Positions 24,265 through 33,116 of a stretch of DNA of 44,242 nt are shown here, piece by piece. The notes beneath the pieces were generated by a model, which had not been told where the DNA came from, did not search any database, and saw only the letters and a list, made by a program, of their open reading frames with translations. The stretch is taken from positions 1 through 44,242 of the forward strand of contig CALLDL010000065.1 in NCBI GenBank assembly GCA_937998305.1. The letters are read 5' to 3'. Source of the DNA: an uncultured Desulfobacterales bacterium. GTDB lineage: Bacteria > Desulfobacterota > Desulfobacteria > Desulfobacterales > UBA11574. Position numbers and translations under genes: made by a program. Each line of letters begins with the position of its first letter. Position 1 is the first letter of the stretch.

Positions 24265-25414
24265 CACACACTCCGCTGTCAATGGCCATGATCACACCAA
24301 TGATCTGAGCAATCCCTTTAGAGATGGGCTCAATTTCAACGCTGGCATTTTGCTGGTGATAGTTTTCTCCCCGTGTTATTCCAAGAGTAACCGCCGGTAT
24401 CTTGCGAGAAAGGAAAATTGAAAGCTCGGACTCACTGGGTCCACTTACCGGGGTTAAATTGAGTTTCTTCATCACAGCTACAGAACTCTTTACCAGGGGA
24501 TGATTGAATTTTAATCTTGCGGCATGGATATTACTCAACGTTTTTAACCTCAAGTCGACTTCATATTCATGACTCGTACCTTCGACAATATCTTTGATAG
24601 AATTAAAAATCGACTTTACCATTTTGTCGGAATTACTTTGAATTTCAAATCCCAAAGTGGCATCATATGCAATCATTCCATGTTTGAAACCCCCTGAGGT
24701 TTTGCCGATAATAACCCTCGATCGAGGCTTTTGGGGCAAACGGAGTTTCATTATCTGATTGATAACTTCGTTTAATACCAGTATTGCATTGGGTTTGAAT
24801 TTATGCTCCCATCCATTGACGGGTGAGATATTGCAATCCACTTCACATCGAATCATGCCGTCGGCATAATAATTCAGCCTGCCGAGTTCGGCGCCCTCAA
24901 TACAAACAGCACCTCTGATGGGCGTTGCCCATGTTTTCAAAAGATGCCGGATGCCTCTCAGGTTCCCCCTTCCCAGAGACTGTATAACACCAGCCAAAAC
25001 AATGTCGGATTCAAAACGTAGACCTAACTTTCGAAAGATTTCCGGCAATGAGACCAAAACGCCAACTCCCACGGAATTATCCATGATACCCGTCCCGGTG
25101 ATGGATTTTTCCTGAATGGAATAATAATGGTCGATGTCTTTACCGAAAATGGTATCCAGATGGGCGACCACAAAAATAGGCGGTTTTGATTCTGAGGTCC
25201 CTTTGATGATGCCGATGGGATTTCGGTAGCCATCAGTGGTGCATTCATCAACCTGAAATTCGGCCAGCCTTTCCATGAAGACGCTTGTGCGTCTTTTTTC
25301 TTTGAATGTGGGAGCGGGTATCTGGCCGATCAACACGATGTTCGTAATGATAGTCTCTTCGATGGATTTAATCGTATCGACGAATCCAGGTAATTTTTCA
25401 ATGTAGTCGTCCAT
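24245..25414 (-). CDS. M20/M42-type metallopeptidase homologue with altered active site
   Basis: This encodes 389 aa. The fold is that of M20-family zinc peptidases: metal ligands His85 and Asp87 in VVAHLDT, bridging Asp112 in GIMDNSVGVG, and a possible ligand Glu173 in CIEGAELG. The C-terminal TRGENYHQQN supplies a histidine. In ordinary members a Glu-Glu pair (general base plus ligand) lies about 33 residues after the bridging Asp. Here that position reads GVIQSLGRGNLRG, with Gln145-Ser146. The protein may therefore be a subfamily with a different mechanism, or non-catalytic. It starts the three-gene minus-strand unit with the GpgS-like gene and moaA. Confidence 0.78.
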   Translation of the reverse strand: MDDYIEKLPGFVDTIKSIEETIITNIVLIGQIPAPTFKEKRRTSVFMERLAEFQVDECTTDGYRNPIGIIKGTSESKPPIFVVAHLDTIFGKDIDHYYSIQEKSITGTGIMDNSVGVGVLVSLPEIFRKLGLRFESDIVLAGVIQSLGRGNLRGIRHLLKTWATPIRGAVCIEGAELGRLNYYADGMIRCEVDCNISPVNGWEHKFKPNAILVLNEVINQIMKLRLPQKPRSRVIIGKTSGGFKHGMIAYDATLGFEIQSNSDKMVKSIFNSIKDIVEGTSHEYEVDLRLKTLSNIHAARLKFNHPLVKSSVAVMKKLNLTPVSGPSESELSIFLSRKIPAVTLGITRGENYHQQNASVEIEPISKGIAQIIGVIMAIDSGVCDEHQLD

Positions 25415-25776
25415 AACGGCACTCTTTAATTGTGACCCCTGCTCTCCCCCTTTTTGACCAATTTCTGTGTCTGCCCTGCCTGCCCCGTAGGTAGGAACTA
25501 TCGTACTGGGGTGAAATGCGCAGCCTATTTCTCAAAGGTCTCTGATTGAAAGGTTTTCTTAATTATGCCGAATGATTTGGCCGACAGTAAGGATACACCG
25601 AAATATGGAAATAGGTCAATATGTCTTTGAATTATATATTTGGGCATTAAAACTTGAAAGACATGGTGAATGAAGCTATTATATGACAACCAAGGAATTT
25701 CAAAAATATTGACGAATGTATGCATCAAGTAAAAACGAGATAGAATGCTAATAAATTCTCGCGAAACGGTACGTGT
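25415..25776. other. Divergent intergenic region
   Basis: This gap lies between divergent genes, so it should hold promoters for both, but I cannot single one out. A small hairpin-like sequence (CCCCGTA at 25483-25489 with TACTGGGG at 25504-25511) followed by GGTGAAATGCG looks like a short intergenic repeat. A minus-strand frame at 25525-25782 is open but unsupported. Confidence 0.4.
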
Positions 25777-26793
25777 ATGCACATCCTCGAAAAATACCGA
25801 ACCTTCCGGGCAAATGATGTTATTGTGAAACTGATTTTTTTAATTTCAGGGTTGTTATTTATGATTCAAACCAACGGTATTGCCAAAGAACACACGTCTT
25901 CGCCATATGATTTTATGACCACACCCGATCAGCAATCTCTTCGCTATGGTATATGGTTCAGCCCAAAAGAAAAACAAAACGGATCGATCCTTTTGCTGAA
26001 CGGCAGAAAAGAATTTATGGAGAAATATTCAGAAACCATCGAAGAACTGAATCACGAAGGGTTTAATGTGTACAGTTTTGACTGGCGCGGTCAAGGCCTT
26101 TCAAGTCGGATGCTGGCGAACAGGCATAAAGGATTTATTGATGATTACGATGTGTATTTAAGGGATTTGGATATGTTTGTCACAAAAGTCGTAAAGCCTG
26201 AATCCGTTCATCCGTTGATCATCGTCGCTCACTCCATGGGCGGCCACATTTCGCTCCGTTTTATGCACGATCACCCCGACGTGGCAGACATGGCGGTCCT
26301 GACATCGCCGATGATCGATATTTTTAAATCCAGCCTGTCCAGGGGGTTCGTCAAACTCATTACCCGAATTGCAATCAAAACAGATTTCAGTCGTTCTTAT
26401 ACCATGGGTTCCGGAGACTACACGGATGAAAAATTTAAGGGCAATGAGCTGACTTCAGATCCTGTGAGATTTACGGATGCAAAAAAAGCCATAACAAAAA
26501 ATCCCAACCTTGCTCTAGGCGGTGCGACATATGGATGGTTATCCGCAACGTTAAAATCAACAGATATTCTCACTCAACCCGGGTTTGCAGCAAAAATTGC
26601 GACACCCATTCTAATGATCATCGCCGGCAATGACAAAATTGTTTCTATTAAAGCCCAAAAAAAGATCTGCACAATGCTTCCAAACTGCAGGTTAAAAGAA
26701 ATATCAGATGCCCGCCACGAAATCTTTAAAGAAACAGATGCCGTCCGTTCAATTTTCTGGCGTGAATTTAACAGGTTCACTCATGCCAAATAA
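25777..26793 (+). CDS. Alpha/beta hydrolase, lysophospholipase / monoacylglycerol lipase-like
   Basis: This encodes 338 aa. A hydrophobic segment at about 17-35 is a signal anchor. The catalytic domain has the PldB-type order: ILLLNGRKEFMEKYSETIEE early, FDWRGQGLSSR near 93-103, the nucleophile Ser in VAHSMGGH near 148-155, the acidic residue in AGNDKIVS and the His of DARHEIFKE near the end. It probably hydrolyses lysophospholipids or monoglycerides. No strong ribosome-binding site is visible at this ATG. The 3' end overlaps pyruvate kinase by 11 bp, so the genes are translationally coupled. Confidence 0.87.
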   Translation: MHILEKYRTFRANDVIVKLIFLISGLLFMIQTNGIAKEHTSSPYDFMTTPDQQSLRYGIWFSPKEKQNGSILLLNGRKEFMEKYSETIEELNHEGFNVYSFDWRGQGLSSRMLANRHKGFIDDYDVYLRDLDMFVTKVVKPESVHPLIIVAHSMGGHISLRFMHDHPDVADMAVLTSPMIDIFKSSLSRGFVKLITRIAIKTDFSRSYTMGSGDYTDEKFKGNELTSDPVRFTDAKKAITKNPNLALGGATYGWLSATLKSTDILTQPGFAAKIATPILMIIAGNDKIVSIKAQKKICTMLPNCRLKEISDARHEIFKETDAVRSIFWREFNRFTHAK

Positions 26794-28234
26794 ACTCCGT
26801 AACATACGTCCTTTAAAAAGGACAAAAATTGTTGCCACCTTAGGACCGGCAAGTGATAAGGAAGAAACGCTACACAGGATGATTCTGGCCGGATTGGATG
26901 TGGTCCGCGTTAACTTCTCTCACAGTACCCATGATTATCTCATTCCTTTGATCAAACGGATTCGGGAATTGGGCGATAAGATGGGAGTTCCCATTGCTAT
27001 TATCGGCGATTTGCAAGGACCCCGAATACGCATTGGAGAAATTGCGAAAGATACTGCTGCCTTGAAAACAGGCCGTGATATTTGTCTAACCTCCAGACAG
27101 CTAACCGGAAACAAGGAAATTGTATCGGTAAATTATCCCGGTATGGCCGATGACGTACACATGGGCAGTCTGATTCTGGTTGATGACGGCAACATTGAAC
27201 TTGAAGTGATTAAAATTGACGCCAGTGGAGATGTATGGTGCCGAATACTAAAAGGTGGTGTGCTATCAGACCACCGGGGCATAAACCTGCCGGGATTACG
27301 GGTCAACCTCCCGTCAATTACTCAAAAAGACTATGCAGATATCGATTTCGCCATTTCCCAAGATTTTGATTTTCTAGCGCTTTCTTTTGTTCAATCTTCT
27401 GAGGATGTCCGTCAGTTAAAGGATTATCTGAACCAAAAAAGATCAACTATCTCTGTCATTGCCAAAATTGAGCGGCAAAACGCTTTGGATGATATTGAGG
27501 CCATTTCACACGAAGCACAGAGCATTATGGTGGCCCGGGGCGATCTGGCTCTGGAAATGAGTTTGCAGGAAGTTCCCATTGCACAAAAGCGAATTATTGA
27601 CGTTTGCCGAAAAGCAGCGATTCCGGTGATAACCGCCACCCAAATGCTCGAATCCATGATTGACATGCACAAGCCCACCCGCGCTGAGGTTACCGATGTG
27701 GCCAATGCGATCTTAGACGGCACAGATGCACTGATGCTGTCTGCCGAAACAGCCATCGGTCGGCATCCCATTGAAACCGTTACCATCATGTCAAAGATTA
27801 CCGTTTCCACAGAGAATGCGTGGTTTCAGGGAAAGTTGTCCGGCCCTTTTTCGTTTACCCCGCCTCAAGAAATTGAACCAACGGTTGCATATGCCGGCAA
27901 TTTAGTGGCTGAATCTTTATCAGCCACAGCGATTGTGGCTTACACCGCCTCCGGCTTGACCGCCTGTCGGGTGGCCTGCCATCGACCCCATCGGCCCGTA
28001 CTGTCGTTGTCGGCAACGCCTCAGGTTCAGCGTCGGATGGCTTTAACATGGGGTGTGGAGAGCGCTTTAATTGAAGCAATAAAAGAAACAGACAATATGG
28101 TTGAAGTTGCCGTCAGCGAGGTGCAGCGTTTTGGTCTAGCCGCATCCGGAGACACGATTGTCATTATTGCCGGCACACCGCCTCATGGACAAAGCGGTCG
28201 CACCAATACGCTCAAGGTGGAGAGAATACCATAA
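26783..28234 (+). CDS. pyk: Pyruvate kinase
   Basis: This encodes 483 aa from the ATG at 26783, which overlaps the hydrolase stop; the frame is open further upstream but that part is hydrolase coding sequence. The enzyme converts phosphoenolpyruvate and ADP to pyruvate and ATP. Seen are RTKIVATLGPASD near 12-24, GDLQGPRIRIGEI near 73-85 (usually DTKGPEIRTG), AKIERQNALDD, VARGDLALEM and the active-site helix ATQMLESMIDMHKPTRAEV. The C-terminal allosteric domain ends GQSGRTNTLKVERI. The substitution in the DTKGPE motif is a subgroup feature, seen in type-II-like bacterial enzymes. Confidence 0.96.
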   Translation: MPNKLRNIRPLKRTKIVATLGPASDKEETLHRMILAGLDVVRVNFSHSTHDYLIPLIKRIRELGDKMGVPIAIIGDLQGPRIRIGEIAKDTAALKTGRDICLTSRQLTGNKEIVSVNYPGMADDVHMGSLILVDDGNIELEVIKIDASGDVWCRILKGGVLSDHRGINLPGLRVNLPSITQKDYADIDFAISQDFDFLALSFVQSSEDVRQLKDYLNQKRSTISVIAKIERQNALDDIEAISHEAQSIMVARGDLALEMSLQEVPIAQKRIIDVCRKAAIPVITATQMLESMIDMHKPTRAEVTDVANAILDGTDALMLSAETAIGRHPIETVTIMSKITVSTENAWFQGKLSGPFSFTPPQEIEPTVAYAGNLVAESLSATAIVAYTASGLTACRVACHRPHRPVLSLSATPQVQRRMALTWGVESALIEAIKETDNMVEVAVSEVQRFGLAASGDTIVIIAGTPPHGQSGRTNTLKVERIP

Positions 28235-28360
28235 CCCGGATAAGCCGGTTGTAGCGAAGCGGACTTGTCCGCCTGTTCCGTGCGGCGGAAATCCCGATTT
28301 AACGGGGAACCAAACTGGCGAATGCTCTTGAATGGCACAGTTGCAGTAATAACGTTTTTA

Positions 28361-28492
28361 AATATCGAATAACGAATAATGAATGACGAAGGGTGGAATC
28401 GCTTTGCTCCGGTTTTTTATTTTAAGCAAAATGGTCAAACATCTTCCTTCTACATTCGATATTCTACATTCATTATTCAACATTCGCTAAAA
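28361..28492. repeat. Inverted-repeat element upstream of the PfpI-like gene
   Basis: GAATAATGAATG (28374-28385) is exactly repeated inverted at 28467-28478. The flanks are built from iterated TCGAATA/ATTCGAT/ATTCTACATT words. The interior holds GGGTGGAATCGCTTTGCTCC. It lies between pyruvate kinase and the PfpI-like gene. The whole 28235-28543 gap otherwise contains only a short CCGGATAAGCCGG stem-loop after pyk. Confidence 0.7.
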
Positions 28493-28543
28493 AATATTTT
28501 TTTCATAAAATTCACAATTAAGGTACTAAATAAGGAGGATGCC

Positions 28544-29062
28544 ATGGAACTTAAAGAAAAAAAGGTCATTATCTTGGTGGAAGACTTGTTTAATGTTTTT
28601 GAATTCTGGTATCCTTTTTATCGACTGAAAGAGGCTGGCGCCCAGGTAACTGTAGTCGGCTCCGGAAGAACCGAGGAATTTACCGGCAAACCCGGCACAC
28701 AAGTTCGAGCGGATATCAATGCGGACCAGGTGTCTGCCGAAGACTATGACGGGGTCATTATTCCCGGAGGATATGCGCCGGATATGATGCGCCGCTATCC
28801 GGCCATGGTTCAAATCGTTAAAGACCTGTTCGATGCCGGAAAAGTCGTTGCCGCCATTTGCCACGCCGGTTGGATGCTGGCTTCGGCCAATATACTTGAT
28901 GGCCGAAAGGCAACGTCATTTTTTGCCATAAAGGACGATATGGTTCACGCCGGAGCTTTGTGGATGGATGAATCCGTGGTGGTGGATGGCAATCTCATCA
29001 CCAGCCGAACACCGGACGATCTCCCGGATTTCATGAAGGCCGTTATTGCTGCTCTTAAATAA
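28544..29062 (+). CDS. PfpI/DJ-1 family protein (type 1 glutamine amidotransferase-like)
   Basis: This encodes 172 aa from the ATG at 28544, preceded by AAGGAGG; the frame is open further upstream but that part is the repeat element. The fold is the DJ-1/PfpI type. The nucleophile elbow is Cys106-His107 in AAICHAGW, and the conserved acidic residue is in the VEDLFNVFEFWYP stretch (12-24). DGVIIPGGYAPD (70-81) is the family GG motif. Members act as glyoxalase/deglycase-like or stress chaperone proteins, often tetrameric and cytoplasmic. Its specific substrate cannot be told. Confidence 0.92.
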   Translation: MELKEKKVIILVEDLFNVFEFWYPFYRLKEAGAQVTVVGSGRTEEFTGKPGTQVRADINADQVSAEDYDGVIIPGGYAPDMMRRYPAMVQIVKDLFDAGKVVAAICHAGWMLASANILDGRKATSFFAIKDDMVHAGALWMDESVVVDGNLITSRTPDDLPDFMKAVIAALK

Positions 29063-29212
29063 TTCGAAAAATATCTATTATGCAAATCCTGTGGTAAACA
29101 AGAATGGCGGAAAAATACATGTTAACTCAAAGTTGACATCACTTGTTTGTAAGTTTAACCATAATTGTGGCATCTTTATAACTTATGACTCAATAATCCC
29201 AGGAGGTGAAAT

Positions 29213-30133
29213 ATGCGTATCATACTGATTGGTCAAGCGGCATTTGGAGCTAAGGTATTGGAAAATCTGCTGGAGCGGAACGAAAACATCGTGGCGGTTT
29301 ATGCGCCGCCGGACAGACCGGGCGGCCGGACCGATCCACTTAAAGATGCGGCTATGTCTAAGAACATCGACGTTTTTCAACCCAAAACGTATAAAGATGA
29401 CGCGGTTTTTACCGAGTACAAGACCATGAACCCCGACCTTACCGTTATGGCGTTTGTCACGGATATTATCCCGGAACGATTTTTTGATGTCCCCGCCCAT
29501 GGTACTATCAATTATCACCCATCCCTTTTGCCGCGCCATCGTGGTGCCAGCGCCATTAACTGGGCTGTGATCATGGGCGATACTAAAACCGGGCTGAGCA
29601 TTTTCTGGCCGGATGGCGGTATCGATACAGGGCTCCTTCTTCTTCAAAAGGAGATCGCCATCGGTCCGGATGATACCACCGGTTCGCTCTATTTCAACCA
29701 CCTCTTCCCCATGGGCGTTGATGCCATATTAGAATCCATCGATCTTATCAAGGCGGGAAATGCGCCCCAAATGACTCAGGACGAAGCCGGTGCAACATAC
29801 GAACCCCCATGTGATGATAGGGTAGCGGGTATTGTTTGGAACACATCGGCAGATGAGCTTTACAACCTGGTTCGAGGCTGTGATCCTCAACCCGGTGCTT
29901 TTGCATTATTAAGAGGTGAAAAGGTTCGTTTTTACGGCGCGAAACGAATCGAGGAAACCGTGACCGATGCTCCGGGAACCATATTGAATGTTGACGACAA
30001 AGGGATTCATATCGCCCTTTCAGGAGGAAGGCTCATTGTGGGCAAGGTCAGACCGGTAAAAGGCGGAAAAATGGCGGCTGCTGAATTTGCCGCTGAAAAG
30101 GGATTAAAGGCCGGAGACAAGTTCGACACATAA
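29213..30133 (+). CDS. Formyltransferase-family protein, 10-formyl-THF hydrolase-domain-like
   Basis: This encodes 306 aa. The N-terminal formyl-transferase domain has the catalytic triad Asn100, His102 and Asp138 (NYHPSLLPRHRG and FWPDGGIDTG). The C-terminal domain is the small OB-like domain of methionyl-tRNA formyltransferase and of 10-formyl-THF dehydrogenase. The run of SIFWPDGGIDTGLLLLQKE and the DDTTGSLYFNHLFPMG helix match the hydrolase domain of 10-formyl-THF dehydrogenase better than Fmt. It thus probably acts on 10-formyl-THF, perhaps releasing formate. The formate dehydrogenase operon converges on it. An AGGAGG site precedes the ATG. Confidence 0.85.
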   Translation: MRIILIGQAAFGAKVLENLLERNENIVAVYAPPDRPGGRTDPLKDAAMSKNIDVFQPKTYKDDAVFTEYKTMNPDLTVMAFVTDIIPERFFDVPAHGTINYHPSLLPRHRGASAINWAVIMGDTKTGLSIFWPDGGIDTGLLLLQKEIAIGPDDTTGSLYFNHLFPMGVDAILESIDLIKAGNAPQMTQDEAGATYEPPCDDRVAGIVWNTSADELYNLVRGCDPQPGAFALLRGEKVRFYGAKRIEETVTDAPGTILNVDDKGIHIALSGGRLIVGKVRPVKGGKMAAAEFAAEKGLKAGDKFDT

Positions 30134-30150
30134 TACCCGCCTTCAAATTT

Positions 30151-30194
30151 AAAAGGCCTTTGAAAAATGGTTAATTTTTCAAAGGCCTTTTTTT
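30151..30194. terminator. Bidirectional intrinsic terminator
   Basis: A perfect 17-bp stem, AAAAGGCCTTTGAAAAA (30151-30167) with its complement at 30175-30191, has a 7-nt loop and A- and T-runs on both sides. It separates the convergent formyltransferase gene and fdhA. Confidence 0.92.
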
Positions 30195-30216
30195 AAAAAC
30201 GGACTGTCCGCTGAAA

Positions 30217-32253
30217 TTAGGCGGCTTTTTCGATTTTTACCGCACAGACCTTATATTCCGGAATTTTGGCAATCGGGTCAAAGGCGGAATTGGTGAGTAT
30301 ATTGGCCGGGCTTTCTGCGAAGTGAAACGGCACGAAAAGCAGACCGGGCACCACCTTATTGCTGACCCTGGCAGGAATTTCCGTTTCACCCCTTCGAGTC
30401 GAAAGACGCACCGTTTCACCGTCATTGACGCCCAGCGTTTTGGCGTCTTCAGGGTTAATCTCTACATATCCGGTTTTCTGCTCCGTATCCAGATGCGGAG
30501 AGACACGCGTCATGGTGCCGGTGTGATAATGGGCGAACATTCTGCCGGTGGTGAGCCAATAGGGATATTCTTCATCCGGCATCTCAGCAGGATCGAGATA
30601 CTCGACGGCATGGAATAGTCCTTTTCCTCGGGTGAACTGATCTTTATGTAAAAACTGCGTTCCTGGATGATCAGCGTTCGGACAGGGCCACTGAAGTCCG
30701 TCAAGACCTAACCTTTCGTATGTCATGCCCCCGTAACTTGGCGTCACGGTAGTCAGTTCGTCAAAGATCTGTTCAGGACTTTCATAATTCATCTCATAGC
30801 CCATGGCTGTCGATAATTTGGAGATGATTTCCCAGTCGTTAAGCGTATTTTCGATGGGATCAATGGCTTTATTCACCTTCATACAGCGTCGTTCGGTATT
30901 GGTATATGTCCCGTCCTTTTCGGCCACCGACACCGCAGCAAAAACCACATCCGCTTTTTCTGCGGTTTCGGTGAAAAAAATGTCCTGACAAATCAGCAGG
31001 TCAAGTTTTTCCAGAGCCTTGACAAGGTGGTGTTGATCGGGATCGCTCAGCATCGGGTTCTCGCCGACCACATACAGCGCTTTGAGTTTGCCGTCGATCA
31101 TGGCCCGCACCATATCGGTGATAGTGTAGCCAATCTTGCCGGGCAGCGCTTTGCCCCAGGCTTTGGCAAATTTTTCATTGTTGGCCTCAACCGTTACCGG
31201 CTGATAGGCGGGAAATACATTGGGCAATCCCCCCATGTCACAGGCACCCTGAACATTGTTCTGACCTCTTAGGGGATTCACACCGCCGCTTTTTACACCC
31301 ACATTCCCGCAGAGCATGGCCAGATTACAGATGGATTTAACATTGTCCACGCCTGTGGTGTGCTGGGTAATTCCCATGGCATAAAGAATGGATGCCGGTG
31401 AATTTGTGGCATATAGTTCAGCCATTTTTTCAAGGTCGTTTTGTGCAATCCCGGCAATTTGTTCAACCTTATCAGGAGTATAAGACTCTACGGCAGCTTT
31501 GAATTCCTCAAATTCTTCGGTCCGCTCTTCGATATAACTTTGAGCTTGCCAACCGTTCTTGAGAATAATATGCATCATCCCGTTGAGCATTGCGACATCA
31601 CTCCCGAGTCTCTGAGTAACGGCAACATCTGCAAAACGGGACAGCTGGATATTTCTGGGATCCGCCACAATCAACTTGGCCCCTTTTTCCTTGGCCCTGA
31701 AGACACGCCGGGCAATCAGCGGATGACACGCAGATGTGTTCGAACCGGTGATAAAGATACAGGCCGAATCCTCAATTTCGGCGATGGAATTGGTCATGGC
31801 TCCACTTCCAAATGCTGCGGCCAGACCGACCACAGTGGAAGAATGTCAGAGCCGGGCGCAGTGATCCACATTATTGGTCCCGATCACTGCTCTGGCAAAT
31901 TTTTGAACCAGGTAATTTTCTTCATTGGTAATTTTAGCAGAAGCAAGTACACCGACGCTGTCCGGGCCGTGGGCCTCAATAATGGCCTTTAGTTTTTCGA
32001 CGGTGGTCTGGATGGCGTCATCCCAGGAGGCTTCCTGCAAATGGCCGTTTTTCTTCAGCATGGGTGACGTCAAGCGCTTGTCGCTGACCACATGTTCGTG
32101 GAGATTCCAGCCCTTGATGCACAATTTGCCCTCATTGACCGGGTGGGTTTTCATGGGCAGGGTGTCCACAAGCCGGCCGTCCATCACCTGGAAAAGGACA
32201 CCGCAACCGGTACCGCAATAGGAACATACTGAAGGAATGATTTTAAAATCCAT
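30217..32253 (-). CDS. fdhA: Formate dehydrogenase catalytic subunit, selenocysteine-containing
   Basis: This encodes 678 aa when the in-frame TGA at 31846-31848 is read as selenocysteine 136 (HCARL-U-HSSTVVGLA). That is the known position of the Mo/W-ligating Sec in formate dehydrogenases. The N-terminal 4Fe-4S motif is Cys10-Cys13-Cys17-Cys45. The bis-MGD-binding and C-terminal molydopterin dinucleotide domains follow, ending with the beta-barrel (FVPFHFAESPANILTN). There is no Tat signal, so it is cytoplasmic. It oxidises formate or reduces CO2. It is the last gene of the HdrA-NuoEF-MvhD operon, and AAGGAG precedes its ATG. No frame is broken except at the Sec codon. Confidence 0.95.
31805..31848 (-). 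promoter_or_regulatory. Selenocysteine UGA and bSECIS hairpin in fdhA
   Basis: Directly behind the UGA, CUUCCA (31841-31836) pairs with UGGAAG (31810-31805), then CUGUGG with CCGCAG, closing an apical loop that contains GGUCUGG. The GGUCU loop is the feature SelB recognises in known fdhF-type elements. Confidence 0.85.
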
Positions 32254-32317
32254 GTTTATCGCTCCTTATATTATTGGAAATTTTCCATTAAATATTTAAA
32301 ACTGTCTTTATTAATTT

Positions 32318-33115
32318 TTAGATTGGTTTTAGTTCCAGCGTGACTTCTTCTCCCAGCATATTAAACGGTGACTGGTCTGCGCTGGTTCCAGTTTTATAAT
32401 CAAATACATCTGATACGATATCGTTAACTTTTCGGTAAAGCAGGCGTAAGGAGATATCCACCGGGCAGGCGTCCTCGCACAGACCGCAGTCGATACAACG
32501 CCCCCCCATATGAACTGCTCTGACCAGATGGAAAATCGGTATTTCGGGCGGAACACTACCGGTGGCAATCAAGTCCGTATGCTCAAGACTACATTCCTTG
32601 CAAAAACAAACCGGACAGATATCACGGCATCCGTAACATTTGAGGCATTTCTGGAACTCATACATCCACCGTTTATATCGATCTTCCTGGCCGAATTCCT
32701 CAGCCGCTTCAACATCCATGTTATTGTCTATACCGATCATCATTTTCAAAGGCGCTGCCTTTTCAGGCTCGAGGTAGGAACAATCCCCATGCTCCTTGAG
32801 TTTGGAGGGACAGCAATTGACGCTTATTGTCTCTATATTGTCCGGTCTCAACTGATTCCAAACATAAAGAACATTCAAAGCTCTCTGATTGCAATCTCGT
32901 ACCAAAAGTCCTATTTTCAGCTCCGGATGTTCAGCAGCGATCTTTGTGGCCATCTTTTCCAAAGAATACCGGGCGTTGCCGACGATCAAATCGTCAGTTT
33001 CATCCAGATTGTCCTTGGTAAAGCAATGGGGCAAGGGGTGTCCCTGAATTTTTTTATATCCCAAGAAGATGTCCACTTTTTCTTGTTCCAGCCACTCTCT
33101 GATTTGTTCTTGCAT
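32318..33115 (-). CDS. Iron-sulfur subunit linking formate dehydrogenase to MvhD/HdrA (FdhB-like)
   Basis: This encodes 265 aa from the ATG at 33115, one base after the mvhD stop, with GGAGG inside the end of mvhD. Two 4Fe-4S ligand sets are seen: C157-x2-C160-x2-C163-x3-C167 and C207-x2-C210-x2-C213-x3-C217. Extra cysteines at 170, 172 and 175 and a CC at 101-102 could bind another cluster. The N-terminal part resembles the F420-hydrogenase/formate dehydrogenase beta fold (DDLIVGNARYSLEKM, LVRDCNQRALNVL). It probably carries electrons between FdhA and MvhD. There is a predicted upstream start at 33142 inside mvhD; I prefer 33115. Confidence 0.85.
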   Translation of the reverse strand: MQEQIREWLEQEKVDIFLGYKKIQGHPLPHCFTKDNLDETDDLIVGNARYSLEKMATKIAAEHPELKIGLLVRDCNQRALNVLYVWNQLRPDNIETISVNCCPSKLKEHGDCSYLEPEKAAPLKMMIGIDNNMDVEAAEEFGQEDRYKRWMYEFQKCLKCYGCRDICPVCFCKECSLEHTDLIATGSVPPEIPIFHLVRAVHMGGRCIDCGLCEDACPVDISLRLLYRKVNDIVSDVFDYKTGTSADQSPFNMLGEEVTLELKPI

Positions 33116-33116
33116 A

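Noticed and set aside
25525-25782. Minus-strand 85-codon frame upstream of the lysophospholipase-like gene
   Set aside because: No ribosome-binding site or clear family. Could be a gene remnant, but I cannot support it.
28321-28340. TGGCACAGTTGCAG as a sigma-54 promoter
   Set aside because: The TGGCAC and TTGC blocks are only two bases apart; the -24/-12 promoter needs five.
30217-31833. Second, separate formate dehydrogenase gene starting at a GTG
   Set aside because: It is the continuation of the same frame after the Sec codon; homology runs unbroken across TGA at 31846-31848.
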